This document shows, piece after piece, positions 46,567-58,016 of a stretch of 64,000 bases of DNA (its first letter is position 1; the number at the start of each line of letters is the position of its first letter). Source of the DNA: Topomyia yanbarensis (lineage: Eukaryota > Arthropoda > Insecta > Diptera > Culicidae); NCBI RefSeq assembly GCF_030247195.1, contig NC_080672.1, positions 31,007,906 through 31,071,905 of the forward strand. Reading direction: 5' to 3'. A model generated the notes under the pieces. That model saw only the letters and a program-made list of their open reading frames with translations. It ran no database searches and was not told the origin of the DNA. A program made the position numbers and the translations under genes.

Positions 46567-47506
46567 TTAATCAAATTATAGTTATTGTTAAAAAATTACA
46601 AATTGTATATCTAGTCTTTAAAAATATTTCTGACTACATACTTTAGTCTGAATAAAACTGCATTAATATTTCTTGCATATCGATCTGAATTCCTTGTTTT
46701 GAGATGTAGATGTGTTAAAATGTCCCCTTATTATTAATATAAAAAAAAACAATTTCAAATTTCAAATAAATCTTAATTATTATCCCATATTTTCAAATAA
46801 TTTAAATAATTTAGAACATTTAAGGCGCATGAGTTTTGTGCGCGCGACACATACGTAGTTAATACCAGGTTTTGGTTTGTTTCAGACTGTTAAGTGGGTT
46901 ATTCCCCCCTCAGTTACTTTTGAGTGGGTAGTACTACTCGTAGTACCCACATGATCCGCCGGCCCTGACTGATGTTGAATACAATGGCTTACAGCCAACC
47001 CCGTTGGTTCAGCAGAATGGCGCAAACCAAAGCTTGTCTTGGTGGCCACACCCTCGATTTTAACTTCTTTAGCAGGTATTTACACGCCTTCGAAAAAGGG
47101 TCGTCGCTGGAACTGTCGTTTGTTTGTTTTGAACCAAGAAGTGCTTATTTGGACGAATCTTTGATATGTCGGTCATAGTTTAATATCGTTGTGTCAGTGC
47201 TCTTTTTTCTTGGACACGAAAAAAAATGAGGACCATAGATATAATTTCAAGAGGACAAATCGATCTTATTTCAACTTCCGTTTAAGCGTGGGGCGAATCT
47301 TCGCTATGGAAAGTCATTTTTGAACTGGCCTAGAGAATAGAAACGGAAATGAAGGAATCGTAAACAGTAATGGAAGAGGGCGGCGTTCAAAGCGACTGAG
47401 ATGGATTGGATAAAAAGCCGGTTAAACCTCAGCTACTATTGCATATAACTTTAAGATTTATATTGAGTTTGTTTGAAATGACTTGCTTCAGGGCACGCGT
47501 GTTTAA
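46567..47506. other. no gene recognised; transposon-end-like sequence
   Basis: The stretch 46880-46968 ends CGCCGGCCCTG and, read from the other strand, starts CAGGGCCGGCGGATCATG, like a hAT end. No matching TSD was found. Confidence 0.35.
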
Positions 47507-47558
47507 TTTTATTTTAGATAAATTATTGCATGCTTGCAATAATTTATCTAAAATAAAA
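47507..47558. repeat. perfect 24-bp stem hairpin, 4-nt loop
   Basis: Arms 47507-47530 and 47535-47558 are exact inverted copies (starting TTTTATTTTAGATAAATT) around TGCT. The stem is AT-rich, so it would melt easily as DNA but fold as RNA. Confidence 0.92.
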
Positions 47559-49180
47559 GTCAGGGTCAGGCGCGTTGGTTTCATAAGTCACTCGTCCGGA
47601 AGGATTATCAGTGGCCGGAAGGGACGTAGCACCTCGCCCAGTACACTTAAAAACAACTGTGAAATCAGTTGTATATTTTTTAATTCTTTTTTGCAAGCGA
47701 TCCGTTTCTATATATTTTGCATAAAGTAAATTAAACTAGATATTTTATCTGTGGTTAGTCGTAGTTTTAAATGTAGTGCTCCGATCTGCGAAAGTATGCA
47801 GAATCCGCATTGCGATTGTTTGAGCCTCAACTTTGTATACAACCACTTAAATGCGAAATACATACGGAAATAGTTGATAATGGTCTATTTTTATTTTTGT
47901 AGTTTCATACTATCATCAGATTTGTTGGTTTTCTCACTCTTAATTCTACCCGCGAAAAAATTGCACAAGTCTTCTTCAAAAGACGCAGAATAACCAAATT
48001 ATTTCATTTCCTTTAAATTTGGTGAAATTAATTTGTCTAGTTTGGCAAATTTGGTACGAATTCTTCCTCTATATTAACATAACCAGAAAGGCAAACATAA
48101 AAAAATCAGCTCGAACCTCGCAAGAATTCAAAATTATCCCATCGAAAACTTAGGAAAGACTTGGGGTAGTGAGCGTCGCGAGTGCCTGATATTGACAATT
48201 GACAATTGGCAATTGACAGTTGAGTGCCTGATATTGACAGGGTTATTTGGTCTGGCAAGCAATCAGCAGCCGTGGCAATCGAAGTCAGATTTATGTCACA
48301 ATGAGGTTATGAACCAAGAGCAGGCAACTTAGCACAACGAGTGCCTTCAAAAACGTCGACTACCTCTTTTAGACAAAACGGTGGCTCTTCGTTGTTTTGG
48401 TCTGATTTGACATTCTGGAGTTTATAGAGTCATAAAGATAAATTTTGTGCCCAAAGACTGCAATACACCAAACCGCCCGGAACTTCAGTAAATTGAAAGA
48501 TACCAGGCTCAAGTTCATTTAATAGGCACAAATGCGTTAGCTTGGCGGTGACAAATTCTTTTTTTTACATTTTGAATATCTTAAAATTAAAAGGTTAGAA
48601 AGCACAAATATTTTTTTAATATTGAGAGGAATATCTTTTACAACTGTCTTAAACTAAACATACGATTCGACATACAAGATTGAACAATAATTATTTTTTA
48701 CAAAATTTTGTTTACAGCTATCTTAAGACTAGGAATGTAGATTAATATAAGAGAAGGGAAACAAACTTTTATGAGGAATTTCACAGCTATTTTAAAACAA
48801 AGGAGTACAATTAGATATACAAGATGAGAAACGAAAAAAATGAAATGGTTCAAGGCTGTCTTCAAACTAGGAATATAATACAAATTGGTTTTTGTAACAG
48901 CAGCAGGAGTTGTATCAGGAACAGAGGGGAGTAGGCGAGCACGTTGACGATGAAAAAAGAACAAAGAACTTCCAACTTTCAGGCAAAGAAAAGAACAGTG
49001 ACATGAGTTAGAGCCTCAGGCTGGTAGATGGTAGAGGCCTAGGATCGGGTTGACGGCGGAGAATCCTTCATGAGTGATCGGACCATCGACCTGCTCTCGC
49101 TTTGACGTCATTTTTGCAGGCATGGTAAAGATGACGGCAGTCACATAGTGGCACTCTGGTGCTCCAAAAGGAAGGACAGA
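47559..49180. other. no gene recognised
   Basis: GAGTGCCTGATATTGACA occurs twice within 60 bp (48179 and 48222) with ATTGACAATT-type repeats between. 48700-49180 may include the 3' UTR of the LINE remnant that follows on the minus strand. Confidence 0.4.
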
Positions 49181-49499
49181 AAACTTCTAAAAGCGAGAAA
49201 TAAAGGATATGGGCAAGATTAGGATATTTGTCGATTTAATAAAAAGGTAGATGAGAGACATATAGGGAAAATCGCGACTTGCCAGAATATCACGAACTGG
49301 GACATTGGACGGTCAACCTCGAGCCCGAAGGGAATCCTTTAATTGAGACCTGGCGTCACAATACCCGGCGCACACCCAGACAACGTGCTCGATGTCGCGA
49401 TAGCCCTCGTCACAAGCACACAGACTGCAGACGCTCTGCAAGCCCAATACGCCGCAAATGCGCATTAAATTTGTAGTGGTTGGACATAAGCCGGGACAT
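49181..49499 (-). pseudogene. LINE C-terminal zinc-knuckle region
   Basis: The minus strand from 49499 reads MSRLMSNHYKFNAHLRRIGL, then after a frameshift CACDEGYRDIEHVVWVC, then DSLRARG, a stop, VPVRDILASRDFPYMSLIY and an FIKSTN block. The Cx(1-2)C...H..W.C pattern followed by DSLRARG and VPVRDILA is what I recall from the C-terminus of I/LOA-group LINEs in mosquitoes. One frameshift and two stops break it. No RT or RNase H precedes it here. Confidence 0.7.
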
Positions 49500-49826
49500 T
49501 ACACGTATGAAATCTCGACTCACATCCATGGTATGTTCTATTTGTGATCGGTATATTAACCCAAGAATGGTAATCAAAATATTTTTTCAAAACAAATAAA
49601 GATAGAGTCGGCCTTTCCTTTTGAAGTTCCCATGGCGCCAGCATTGCAGCCAGCTAGTATGATTTTATTCGCCTATCCCGACGGCGGGGCCCCGGAAATC
49701 CTGAGGCCCGGTCTCAGTATGCCCATGCGCAAAGACGGTACTGAGCGGTAATGCGGTTTAAGGTGGTTGAGGATGTTTGGATTGTGCTGTAGCATTGATG
49801 TGGTGTCCGGTAACGACAAACTATTA

Positions 49827-49934
49827 CGGTGGGCTCTCACTATCCAGTTTTATGACATGGAGCTACAATACAGAAAAGGGAAGAGTAATATTTTGATAAA
49901 TTGTCTTTCGAGGTCGAAAGAAACTGTATTGTGA
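49827..49934 (+). pseudogene. Gypsy LTR-retrotransposon RNase H fragment
   Basis: An in-frame stretch reads RWALTIQFYDMELQYRKGKS followed by NIL-N-CLSR and a stop. This matches the end of the Ty3/Gypsy RNase H region, where RWAL, the Y-x-Y-x-x-G-K block and A-D-x-L-S-R close the domain; here the aspartate is Asn. No LTRs or other pol parts were found nearby, so it is an isolated scrap about 100 bp long. Confidence 0.65.
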
Positions 49935-50710
49935 GGATCACCGGAGTCACAAGGTGGATAGGTTTCGAAAAAATTGATTTAAGTTCTCCTAGAATAATTT
50001 TGTATACGTTATCAATGATGTCAAGCCAAAAACCTGTTTTAAATCATCCATGCGGGGTTGAGGGAGATAGAGATGAATAATTAGTGCGAGGGTGGAGGAT
50101 GCATTATTTTGGTATACGAAGTGGATGCAAAGAATGCGGGTGTGAGGTTGGTTTGTGAGGGGGGAGGAGGTGGATGGGGGCGCAACACCCAACTGCATAT
50201 TATATCTTCCACTTGAGACTATGTTAGTGAAAATTAGTTCAGTCATCACCGAAGTGGATTTCGGAAATTATCGATAGTGGACAAAATGTTTCAATAATCT
50301 TGTATTCCCCATTAGTGATCTAGGCCTGTGAATCTAAGTAATTTGATGTTCATTTCAATAGATTATTAACCTAGGATGTATTACGATTGTACCGCTTTGT
50401 ATGAGAAATTCCTATGTGACAGCTAACCAACCTGTAACTTCGGAACCAATACTCAGATCTGAATGAAATTCAATATCAGTCTTTGGGAGCTTAACATCTT
50501 CATTTCAATTAAAGTTTGCAAAAATCGGTTACGAGTTCGCTGGAAAATAGGTATAACATTAGCTTAGGAACCTAGCAAGTTCCATGAGGGTATCAAAAAC
50601 CGTTATAGGTGACCAATTCGGGCCAAAGATACTTTGATTATTAAGGTTCAAAGAACTTTCGGTGAGCGTCTACACGAATTGAACGCTTGGTAGTATGCAT
50701 TGGAAAAAAG
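49935..50710. other. no gene recognised
   Basis: Contains a G-rich patch (GGGGGGAGGAGGTGG-like, 50157-50180). No coding signal. Confidence 0.4.
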
Positions 50711-51129
50711 ATGGGCGGGTAATGTCAGAGACATAACCGGAGTGAAGTAGAATGCACTTTAGGCTGTTAATGAGAACGCTACAAATTTGACTATATTCTG
50801 ATAGGTTATATTAAAACCAGCCATTTCGTTATTTCTAATGGAAATACCGAAATATCGGTACACGTACATTGAAACCTAAAATATTCCAACATATTTATCC
50901 TCATATGGTAAACCTGAAAGGAGCATTAAATGAGAGTGAATCAATTCATTTGGCAACAGTAGAGAATCGTATATACTTGTACCGTTATTTCGCTATTTCC
51001 ATTAGAAATACCGAAATAACTTATTTCAATAAAACCTTTCAGAAATTAGAAAAAAAAATGCAGCATTCGTATTAACAACTTAAAATGTATGCTACATCAT
51101 TTCGGTAATGTCGCACATTACCTACCCAT
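50711..51129. mobile_element. ~420-bp foldback MITE
   Basis: The ends are ATGGGCGGGTAATGT and, reversed, ATGGGTAGGTAATGT. The arms stay recognisably inverted to a ~95-bp centre (about 50875-50965), sharing TTTCTAATGGAAATA-CGAAATA and AGGCTGTTAAT/AAGTTGTTAAT. The TSD is unclear. Confidence 0.75.
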
Positions 51130-52380
51130 CTGTCTAATCTAAAACAGAACAATTGTTTTGAAAACCGAATAATTGCGTAACCTAAGACGATTTAAAGCTA
51201 CACTTTTGTTTAATCTCAACAGAAAACAAAATTACGTGTTAGTCCAACGAGCTTTCTGTCCCGTTGTTGTTGTGAATCGTTGAAATTTTGAACATTTTTC
51301 AAAGCGTTATGATTGCGATTACATGGAGCAACGTTGGTTGAATGATATTTATTAAGTTCTCCCAATTAATGTTCTATAGCTAAACTATGATCATATTTCC
51401 TTAGGAGGCGCGTTTTACCCCATGTTTTCATAAATAATAATATTATGTTTTCATAAATAATAATAGGTTCGACCTTAACCAAGCAGGTATCTTAGAGTGG
51501 ATTGTTCACAATAATGGAGCTTTTCATTTGTGTAGCCGCGATATTCGCAAACAAAATAAGTAAAAAGCACATTGCGTCATTTAGTCGCACACAAAATAAT
51601 GTGGATACAATAAATCTGTTTTACGGACCGTTATTCAACTAAGTTTATAACATGATGATACGTACAACTTTTTCTCAGTTTGCTCCGAATACCGAGTATT
51701 TTAAAGTTCCCCTGGTAGTGTAAAAATGCTCTATATACTCGTAAATAAACTTTAGTAACTTAAGTAACTCGTATCAAATCATCAACAGAAAATCATATTA
51801 TCAGTATCCAATAAGCCAACACCATCTCCTTTACACAACGAAACAACCAGTACGCACTACGCCGTAGTCTACGGCTTGCCAGAGGAAACAAACACACAGA
51901 TAAATTCACCACGGTGCACCCTGGGACGCGCGCCGTGGTGAATTTATCTGTACAGGCACCTAACGCCACATATAATTTAAAGAACAAGAGAGCGCGGTTC
52001 TCGCACCAAACCACTCCATCGCCAATCCATTTATTCAGCTCTGAAAAAAATTACGTGTTGTGTACAAGACACGACCACGATGACATTAAAAATACAGCCA
52101 GTTTTATTAGCAAGCAATATTCATAATTGTTGAATTTTTAAATTAAAATCGATAACCTATAGTGTGATAAATTCAAGTTTTGAAAAAGTTTTATTCAAAT
52201 CCATGAAATGGGAACATAAATTAATGATGCTCACAAAACCTTTCATCTATCTTTAAATACCTACTATCAAATCAAATGTTTGCAATCACGATAGAAAAAT
52301 AACTGGTCGTAAATCAAATTATTCGTAAACGAAGAAAGTTTAACATATGTGCATATAACGGCAGGTTTAATTAACATTAA
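51130..52380. other. no gene recognised
   Basis: ATGTTTTCATAAATAATAAT is repeated directly at about 51424 and 51448. The hairpin at 51896-51951 is listed separately. Confidence 0.4.
51896..51951. repeat. perfect 19-bp stem hairpin, 18-nt loop
   Basis: Arms ACAGATAAATTCACCACGG (51896-51914) and its complement (51933-51951) enclose a GC-rich loop containing CCTGGGACGCGCG. No TSD or element borders it. Confidence 0.9.
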
Positions 52381-52402
52381 CTCTGAAATGTTCTATATTT
52401 GG

Positions 52403-52498
52403 GGTCTCAAAAAGAACCATTCTAAGGGAATCATTCAAATTAACTGTTTTGCATGTGGGGTCCTGAAAAGAACTATTGGTGGAATCCTGAAATGGACT
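52403..52498 (-). repeat. three tandem 16-nt stem-loops, histone-SL-like
   Basis: Read on the minus strand, 52418-52403, 52474-52459 and 52498-52483 are GGTTCTTTTTGAGACC, AGTTCTTTTCAGGACC and AGTCCATTTCAGGATT. Each can form a roughly 6-bp stem with a pyrimidine-rich 4-nt loop, like the insect histone mRNA 3' stem-loop (GGTCCTTTTCAGGACC). No histone coding sequence was found beside them, so they may be decayed or coincidental. Confidence 0.35.
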
Positions 52499-52552
52499 AT
52501 TTGTGGGATCCACAAACACGAGTGCTGTGGAATGAAAAGTACTAAACTAACT

Positions 52553-52656
52553 AAGGGCTTTTGGTTTAACAAAAATAACATGCAGAATGGAACAATTAGT
52601 CAGCTGCAAAAAAAAGTTTGCCATCTGTTCCAGCCACACGTTACTTACATCAGATA
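52553..52656 (+). repeat. ~104-bp direct repeat, copy 1
   Basis: It matches 53142-53245: AAGGGCTT, AATAACATGCAGAATGGAAC, AATTAGTCAGCT, TTTGCCA, then TTCCAGCC and TTACATC-GAT. The spacing between copies is about 590 bp. Confidence 0.85.
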
Positions 52657-53141
52657 AATATTTCGAAATGAAAAGAAACAACCTTTCCCTTCAGCATCTA
52701 ATATGAAATACTGATAGTTTGAAATGTGACATCGGCTTTTATCACCTTCGCATTGTTGATGGACTGACTGCCTTCATGCAGAATAACGAAAAAATATTTG
52801 CGGATTCTTTTTGGTACGGCTTTCGCTAGCTGGCAGTGTTGCCACATCCTCCAATTTTCTGAAACATTGCAGAATTTTGGATTATGTTTCCGAAAGACTC
52901 TTTTTAATAAATCACAGGTTTTCGCTAATTTCAACCTGCAAATGTACTTTAAGTAGCTGCACATATTTGTATTGTTTCGGAAGGATAAATTTAAACAAAT
53001 AACAGATTGTTGCAAATTTCAGATTGTCAATATACGCGCAAGCAACAAATAACGAATATAAACTGCGCAATTGGATTATCGCTGTCAAAGATTGGAAACA
53101 TTCCAATTTGTTCTTAATTGTTTGTTATTGTTATAGCCCTT

Positions 53142-53245
53142 AAAAGGGCTTATAATTTAACAATAATAACATGCAGAATGGAACAATTAGTCAGCTTCAA
53201 CGTAGGTTTGCCAACTCTTCCAGCCGCGCGCTATTTACATCGGAT
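53142..53245 (+). repeat. ~104-bp direct repeat, copy 2
   Basis: Partner of 52553-52656. It begins with the palindrome AGCCCTTAAAAGGGCT (53135-53150 region), which is only half-preserved in copy 1. Confidence 0.85.
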
Positions 53246-53624
53246 CACCCCCAGCGGTAGCAGTGATCAAATGCAGCACTCATCGCAGCGCATTGTCAAC
53301 ATGCATGATTGCTACTGCTGTTCTTTACGGCCCGACGTTCGACGGGAGAATGAAGTCGTCCGACAAATGATATTCTTTAAATAGTCGAGGATGACGTCAT
53401 TCATAGAAGCGTAGTGTGCTGGGTGCTCAAATTTGTCGTACGAGACGCTATAGGCACGATGTTATTTGTCTGGCAAAAGAGCAACAACTGATTCAAACAG
53501 GCACAAGGCACATTTATTTATAACTTTTCGTGTTCGTTTGAATCACTAACACACATGTGACACATATTCCCAATCAGATGCAGTCATGTAGAGTTTTCGA
53601 TTGAAGGAACTGGTGGAGTTTTCT

Positions 53625-53720
53625 GCACTGAAATTGCACTTTTCTTGCAGAAGTGTTGTCAAAACACCGACACCATGTTCCATTGATTGGAACTGCAATA
53701 AAAAAGTGCAATTTCAGTGC
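53625..53720. repeat. small inverted repeat
   Basis: GCACTGAAATTGCACTTTT...GCAG (53625-53650) is inverted at 53693-53720. A similar GTTTTCGATTGA-GG-ACT and ACACCG(A/G)CAC arrangement occurs, reversed, at 57525-57600, which suggests two copies of a decayed MITE. Confidence 0.5.
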
Positions 53721-53994
53721 AATTTCGGAGCAGATATTTGACACCGAAAATTTTGTCGGTGGAGCCAGTGCACTCACTAACACCAACAACGCAAACGTCA
53801 AAACAACCCAGCCATGGCCGCTAACAGCTGTTCTTGTTGACATTCGATTTGGATCATTGAAAAATTATACGTGCAGAGCGCTTTTTTTTCAAAAATGTTA
53901 GTTTTTGTGATTTGTAATTTTATTTGTGCCAACTGTTTTTCAGGTCAAGGAAAAATAACATTACATTTATAACAAATGGAAGGATTAATATGCA

Positions 53995-55900
53995 CGTCAA
54001 TAAGTTCTGGTTTTTGATAGCCTTTTCAGATCTCGTTTAGTGATTCCTTGAAGCTGGTGATTGTCGGTTTTAATTGGAAGCGCATTCCCGCTAAGGGCTC
54101 CGTAAATCAGCACACTTTCTACTGCTGGTAGTGTTCGTTGGGATGTGGAATGAGCTTGTGCGCTCCGAGAAACTTTTCTGATGATGTTCCAGGCTATATC
54201 CGGGGTGCGATTCGTAAAACCCACTATGCATGGAGCAGTTGATGCGGAACTGGTAGTGCTGCATCAGGTCCCGCCCTAGAATTGTATTGCGGACAGCTGC
54301 TAAAAACTCCCTTTTCCGGATGTTATAAACAAACGAACTCCGGCTTTAAAGCATCTTAGTAGTTGTTCTTATAGCTGAGTTGATAAACCTGGAACATATA
54401 CCGTGTCACCGTATGTGAGATAAGGTATGATGACTGCTCCGCATCAGCTTCCTGCGTGTGGGTGTCGAAAGGACAGATGCGAAGCGGCGGAAAGTTCATA
54501 ATGTGCCGAATACTTTGTTTATTCACCTGTGCCGCCCATTTGAAGTTGCAGTCCATTTTGAACTCTAGATTGGCTACTTCTTTGGACAGCGAGGTAATCT
54601 CCGCAAAATGAGATCCTTAGGGGTGTTATGCTGCAGAAGATTATAGCCTGAGTTTTTGTGGGTTAGGAAAAAGTTTGTTGCTCGCTGTTCACTGTTCGAT
54701 TGCGTTGAGATCAGCATTTAATATATTGATCATATTTTCTACATTTTGCACCGGGCCGGAAATGTAGATTTGCCTGTCGTCGGCGTACAGGTGGTATTCG
54801 CAGCGAGAATTTCAGGCATGCTATTAATATATAGGGAAAATAACAGTGCACTGAGACAGGATCCTTGGGGAGTTCCATCTGTAAGTACTCTCTCCGCTGA
54901 CTTCTTCCCATCTACCTTGACAAGCTGAGTACGGTGCTTCAGGTATGATGTTAACAAGTCACAAGCATCAGCATGGAAACCAAACTCTTCCTCTAGCTTT
55001 TTGCGGAGTATCCGGTGATTGAAACGCGGTTGAAAGCAAGCGACAGGCCGACAAGAACCATCACAGTACAGTTGCCTTCGTCTAGGTTGGTATAGATATC
55101 GTGTACGACTTTTGTTAGGGTGGTGGTGGTACTATGACGTTTTCGATATCCTGATTGATGTTTGGCAAACAGATAGCTGATAAATAACAATCCAACGGGC
55201 CAAGATGCCTCTAATGCCTTTGTTTTCATACCGGGCTCTAGTCCAATTTTATAGGACACGAATGACATGCCGGCGACATCTTTACCTTTCGATACAAGCC
55301 GTACCAAATCAATGGGTTCAGGTACATTCAAACAACGGGATATAATTTTCTGCACGTCACCGTCCGTGACTAGTGGGTTGGGTCCAGAAAAGTATAGCCA
55401 AAATTTGTCAACGTTGGTAATAAAAGAGCGTACTGAGAGATCACTCAGATCGATCTGATTGGTTCCACAATCGGACGGGGCCTGAACAGCTGTTTTGTCT
55501 TCCATTCGGCAACGTTTAGTGCCCCTAGGCCATGTAGGTGTATTCGGTGCTGTCCACACAGACTGAGCTGCTGATCCAGGCATATTGTCGATCTTTTTAC
55601 TTAGCGCCACAACCGCACTAGAAAGTTGTTCGACTTTTGTTGGCAAATCGTTTGCGGTGCGAGTTGGGTCTCAGCGATGAAAGTACGAATGCTTCGACCG
55701 TTCAACTCTTCCCTGCAGAGAAGCATAATTCTGCCGTTGGCAAATGCGTCTTTCAAACCTCTTGTGTTGAAGTCGGAACAGGTTTGACTTATATGCAAAA
55801 AGCATCGCTGAAAAAAGCAGATTGCACAGACATCGCGAGTTGTGAGCTCCGATGAGACACGCGTCAATAGCAAGAATGCAAGCACGAAGTATTTCACGTG
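53995..55900 (-). pseudogene. Jockey/CR1-group LINE with ORF1 fused to RT
   Basis: Minus strand, 5' to 3'. (1) About 55860-55600: Cys-rich ORF1 start (CAICFF-C-C) with LKDAFANGRIMLLC and RSIRTFIAETQLAP. (2) 55646-54993: an open 217-codon frame with VEQLSSAVVALSKKID, SFITNVDKFWLYFSGPNP and a KALEASWPVGLLF block (ORF1 C-terminal region), running straight into HQSGYRKRHSTTTTL and VVHDIYTNLDEGN (RT start). The endonuclease and early RT are therefore missing. (3) 54957-54711: DGTPQGSCLSALLFSLYINS then, one frame over, YHLYADDRQIYIS, the catalytic box. (4) 54556-53995: MDCNFKWAAQVN and a TLPAVESVLIYGALSGNALP tail. It has frameshifts throughout and is dead as an element. Confidence 0.8.
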
Positions 55901-58016
55901 AGTTTGTCATGCCTGTCTCGTTGTAAGCAACGAAGGCAGTGTGATGTAACTTTCAAATATAGAAGTTTCCTTTATGGAAGTATGGTTCTTGAGCCAATGC
56001 TATAGAAGTTGTACGTTCCTGCATAAGTCGAGATAGATTCATAATTGATGTACGTTTAGGCTGGAGAACGATTTGTGCTATTCTAACCATTGTTGGTTAC
56101 AAAACTGCACATTTCATTTCCATAATATATTGCACAACAACTAGAGAACACCAAGCAAATTGGGATGTTAACCCAATGCGCCATATCAGGATTAAATGGG
56201 ACATGATCATTTGATTCCCACGATTTGCGAGGAAAATAATGGTCCACTGTGTCAGAGATTCGCATAACACAGTAAGGGCAAAACCCAAAATGCTCCGTGC
56301 GCGACTGGCATATTTTAGACCATCCAGCCATCGGCACGGAACTACACCTTGACTTTGGGACTCCTGCTTTCAGTCGCCTCCTAGGACGTAGGAGCAGAAA
56401 CCCAGCGGCTCAATTCTTGGCAGGATGCCACACGGCCTCTGGGCAGGTTCGTCTGTACCCATCGAAATTTGATAATCTAAACCCAGCAAAACTTCACCGA
56501 ACTACAATCAGCCGAAAGTTTCAGCAAACCCCTAAAAAAATCCGGCAAAATAATGCTGAACGTCGACGCAAAACAAAAATTTGGTGCGTTGAACGAGCGT
56601 TCCGCTGCGTAATGCAGCATACTGGGGTGCTCGCCCGGCTCTTCCCAGGTTCCGTTCGCCATTGAGAATATTTTAAACCCCCTCAAAAATTTTAACCATA
56701 GGACGAGTCGGATGACACTGGATTTGGGATTCCCGATTTGGCTGGTTTTTACCACCGGAACAGGAAGTCCGTAGTGTAATTCTTAGCCGGTTGAAGCAAC
56801 CACTACCGACACTACACGGCTTATCTAGACTGTTCGGAGAAGAAAGCTGACATTGAAGGACAGCTTCCATAGATGGCCGAACAGATACCAAAAAAACTTT
56901 CTGGAGCGCGGTGCGAGATGGTCTCGCTAACTTTGAACTGGATGAATATCCGCACATTTTGAGAAGTTACACAAATGAGTAACCTCTATCCAGTTATGAA
57001 TATTTGAAGAAATGTTGGTGAAAGTCCCGATCAGAGCATTCAAACATATTTTATTTATTACTGCATAGTTTTTAATCAACAGTGACAGCGTCAAGTAACG
57101 TGTTTCCCATGAAATTGTTTTACACTTCAGTTTAACTGTAGCCAAAAACAGATAAGATTTGTCCCAGTACTGGATTCTTGCTTTCAGTTTCTCTAGATAA
57201 AACATGAGTAAAAAAACTGCTGTTTGTTACCAGAAGAAAAGGGAATTGCTTCAGAGCACTTCCAGTTTTTTTTCTAGAAAACAAACTTCAACTAGTTAAT
57301 TTCAAACTTCGACACTATTTTCTTTCAAGCTGCTCGATTGCAAAAGCTTGTGGTAACCATTCTATTTGCAGGTAGAACCGCTCTAGAACAACAATACTTG
57401 ATAGTAACTTACAAACTGTTCGTTTCCTACCCATTTTTTTGTAAACAAACAAGCATCAGCTGTTAAATGACAGCTCAAGTAACTACACGCACACATTCAA
57501 GCCAGCACTCGATTTGCACTGGAGTGTTCCATTGACACTGGGCCAGTGCAAAACACCGGCACGGTGTCAGTGCCATCAATCGAAAAACCTAATGGTATCT
57601 GTTACCAACCATCGAAGAATGAAAGCTGAAACGCAGCAGCTGCTACGCTTACAACGTCAGAACACAAACTAACGAATTTTTCTTGTAGTCTCTTTTTATA
57701 CGCGTCGCAGCTCATTCAATGAAAAAGAGGCAGTCCCAGCAACGTTTGCTTTTGAGCGAATTGAACCAACCAATCACGGATCAGATAATTATTACTTTCA
57801 TAAAATCCATTATTTCCGCTATTTTTAGTAATTGTACATACTACCGAATTGGACACAAAATTGTTGTACATATTTCCAATCAGATAGCGCATTAATCTTA
57901 TTTTTTCATTCAGTACAAATGCAGATATTCTCGTTTAAAAAATCGGGTAAAATCCTGGCAGAAAATTTTGAAACGGGACCCCTATATTGAAACGTTAGAA
58001 GTATTCTACTTCAAAA
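55901..58016. other. no gene recognised; MITE fragment at 56470-56610
   Basis: 56495-56525 (GAAAGTTTCAGCAAACC) and 56540-56610 (AACAAAAATTTGGTGCG) parallel the end of the foldback at 58764-59112. Minus frames at 56083-56337 contain a FGFCPYC patch but no recognisable domain. Confidence 0.4.

Noticed and set aside
53118..53384. A histone fragment next to the stem-loop-like units
   Set aside because: A few residues (an HRITP stretch) look like H2A but alignment fails beyond five residues.
56297..56665. A 122-codon open frame as a gene
   Set aside because: It overlaps a MITE-like fragment and has no recognisable domain; frames are open on both strands here.
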